Shown here one piece after another: positions 62,037-64,000 of a stretch of DNA of 64,000 nt (positions are counted from its first letter, which is position 1; the number at the start of each line of letters is the position of its first letter). The notes beneath the pieces were generated by a model that saw only the letters and a list, made by a program, of their open reading frames with translations, did no database searches and was not told the origin of the DNA. The translations under genes and the position numbers were made by a program. The stretch is from Physella acuta (Eukaryota; Mollusca; Gastropoda; Physidae): NCBI RefSeq assembly GCF_028476545.1, contig NW_026731872.1:1396001-1460000 (forward strand), written 5' to 3'.

Positions 62037-62605
62037 GTTTGACATAGCTACTCTAATCAACTTAATCTTATCTGGGTACAATGTGTACAATGTTCAGTCT
62101 AGTCTTTGACATAGCTACTCTAATCAACTCAATCTTATCTGCGTACAGTGTGTACAATGTTTAGTCTAGTGTTTGACATAGCTACTCTAATCAACTCAAT
62201 CTTATCTGGGTACAGTGTGTACAATGTTTAGTCTAGTGTTTGACATAGCTACTCTAATCAACTCAATCTTATCTGCGTACAGTGTGTACAATGTTTAGTC
62301 TAGTGTTTGACATAGCTACTCTAATCAACTCAATCTTATCTGCGTACAGTGTGTACAATGTTTAGTCTAGTGTTTGACATAGCTACTCTAATCAACTCAA
62401 TCTTATCTGCGTACAGTGTGTACAATGTTTAGTCTAGTGTTTGACATAGCTACTCTAATCAACTCAATCTTATCTGGGTACAGTGTGTACAATGTTTAGT
62501 CTAGTGTTTGACATAGCTACTCTAATCAACTCAATCTTATCTGCGTACAGTGTGTACAATGTTTAGTCTAGTGTTTGACATAGCTACTCTAATCAACTCA
62601 ATCGT
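62037..62605. repeat. 67-bp tandem repeat, about 8 copies, CLPTM1 intron 9
   Basis: GACATAGCTACTCTAATCAA recurs at 62041, 62108, 62175 and on at 67-bp spacing, with GTACAGTGTGTACAATG in each unit. Confidence 0.95.
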
Positions 62606-63084
62606 TAACGAGCTACTTAAAGTGTTTTAAAGAAATATTTTCAGTGTCAGCGTTGGTACTGTCGAATTCACAAATTATGAATAACTGAAAAGTAGAAAAA
62701 ACAACAAAATAGCGGCGTATGTTATGCCGCGGGCCGGCTCGTATGTTATAGAGTCAGAGAATGCAGGCAGTCCTGCTTTTTTTTTTTATATTGAAAATAC
62801 TGTAGACAGAATTTTTTACTGTCTTTTGTGGCTGTCTAACTATCAACAATTATATGGGTTCGGGTAAATTCGGCTAATCAACGTGTCGTCATTAAGTAAC
62901 TCATCTTTACACTGCTTGTGTTTCCATAACAAACCGCCTTTCCTCCTTTTTTGTTGTTGCGCTGATTGTTAGCCCTACACACCAAGCGAGCACATAATAC
63001 ACGCGCTGATATTTAAATATCTAATAACAACGTAGTTTTGATTTTTTTACATTAAACAAGTTAATAAAAAGTCTAGTGACAATT

Positions 63085-63712
63085 TAAGCGCAATTTCCTA
63101 GCTAAACAAAACCTTGTAATTGTAACTCCCTATCACTCTCATATAAATTATAAATTAAACCACACGAGCAGAGCTAGTCCCCGCCCCCTCGCGAAATCTG
63201 CGCGAGTCTGGCCAATGGCAGAGTGTGTAGACGTTACCTCTCACTAGCGACTGCCTCAACTAGCGACTGCCTCAGCCGGTGTGCTATATTTGTATATTCT
63301 TAGTAATCTTAGCCAATACAAATTAGAAGAAATTAATTTTTTGTGACCGAACGAAAGGATATTTTTTAAAACTTTCTTCGGCAATATTGTTCTAAATTAT
63401 GGCAGGAATCGATTGGTAAATGTTTCAAGTCGCTAAGTGGTCTGGTTGCCGAGATATGGGCCAAAAACTGCATTTTTTCGAGGGTTTTTTTTTTTTGGCT
63501 TTTCTGGGAAATCCAGGAAGGAAACCCGGGAATTTTTTTGGCCTTGGAACTTGCTTAACATTTTTGCTTTGGAACTAGTCCTCGATATTGCTTCGTTGAG
63601 GAGGAGATACGACTTAAAGCTGCAGACATCCATCCATCCACCCATCCATCCATACAGAAATGACGGGTTAATAAACGCAATTCTCCAGAATGGAAATTGC
63701 GCTAAAAAATGA
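63085..63712 (-). mobile_element. MITE-like element, copy B, inverted relative to copy A
   Basis: The terminus GTGACAATTTAAGCGCAATTTCC lies at the left (63077-63112), and GGAAATTGCGC then TGACTAG at the right (63692-63716). The body matches 40640-41040 in reverse, e.g. GCAGGAATCGATTGGTAAAT and GAGGAGATACGACTTAAAGC. It carries an extra segment near its left end (63110-63300). No transposase. Confidence 0.65.
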
Positions 63713-63844
63713 CTAGATCTACATCATCTTAGGCTTTGACACAAAATAATGATGTAGGCCTACTATGATTTAGTTACAAGTGTTTGAAATGTTTAAAAAT
63801 AAACTTGAAATACCATGAATTGTTTTAGAAAATTGCAGCGATCA

Positions 63845-63945
63845 CTGCCCCATCCCCTCCCGCTTGTAAAAAAAAACGCTTTTTCTTCTTAGGCGGGTGG
63901 TAAACAGTTACATCACTCCATTTACCACGAGAACTGCCGATTTAA
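63845..63945 (-). repeat. Dispersed repeat shared with 6107-6240
   Basis: CGAGAACTGCCGATTT and TCTTCTTAGGCGGGTGG match the reverse complement of 6112-6200 in order. Confidence 0.5.
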
Positions 63946-64000
63946 TATATAAACTACAATTTACATGTATTTTTAAAATTTATTTTTTAAATTATCAAAT

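Overview
The window is animal nuclear DNA: genes split by GT-AG introns, AT-rich spacers, a tRNA-derived SINE, Helitron-like and MITE-like elements, a solo LTR, and no bacterial-type gene organisation. The many palindromic CTAGATCTAG/AGATCT runs, the SINE and the general texture suggest a mollusc, probably a gastropod. That taxon call is an inference from texture, not from a marker gene.

Two conserved genes can be read exon by exon, and neither is visible as a long ORF. On the minus strand, a complete tubulin epsilon and delta complex protein 1 gene (TEDC1) runs from its ATG at 34347 to its stop at 7172, with eight coding exons and about 335 codons; every splice phase fits. On the plus strand, the 5' part of CLPTM1 starts at 38018 and is followed through nine exons to 61458; the rest lies beyond the right edge. 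The two genes are divergent, with about 3.7 kb between their start codons. CLPTM1 is an ER membrane protein and TEDC1 a centriole protein, and no functional link is implied. At the left edge two short plus-strand exons (2049-2110, 2551-2610) look like the C-terminus of an unidentified gene. A decayed coding remnant lies at about 3000-3530 (minus).

Roughly half of the window (about 31 kb, adding my interval lengths) is minisatellite. More than twenty unrelated arrays, with units of 14 to about 110 bp, fill the introns of both genes. Arrays make up almost 90% of the TEDC1 span. All very long ORFs in the window are artefacts of these arrays.

The most interesting pattern is that many arrays begin or end exactly at a splice site, and their units carry copies of that splice site. 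Examples are ten decoy acceptors before CLPTM1 exon 6, perfect 25-nt copies of the TEDC1 exon 3 acceptor, donor copies throughout TEDC1 intron 4, and an in-frame triplicated donor after TEDC1 exon 7. Three TEDC1 arrays carry fused AG|GT acceptor-donor sites in most units. Tandem duplication seeded at exon-intron junctions would explain this.

Mobile DNA is concentrated in CLPTM1 introns. There is a cluster of non-autonomous Helitron-like elements (52.6-60.5 kb), a 292-bp solo LTR with a 5-bp target duplication at 49.4 kb, MITE-like elements with terminal inverted repeats at 40.6, 41.6 and 63.1 kb, and several dispersed repeats in direct or inverted pairs.
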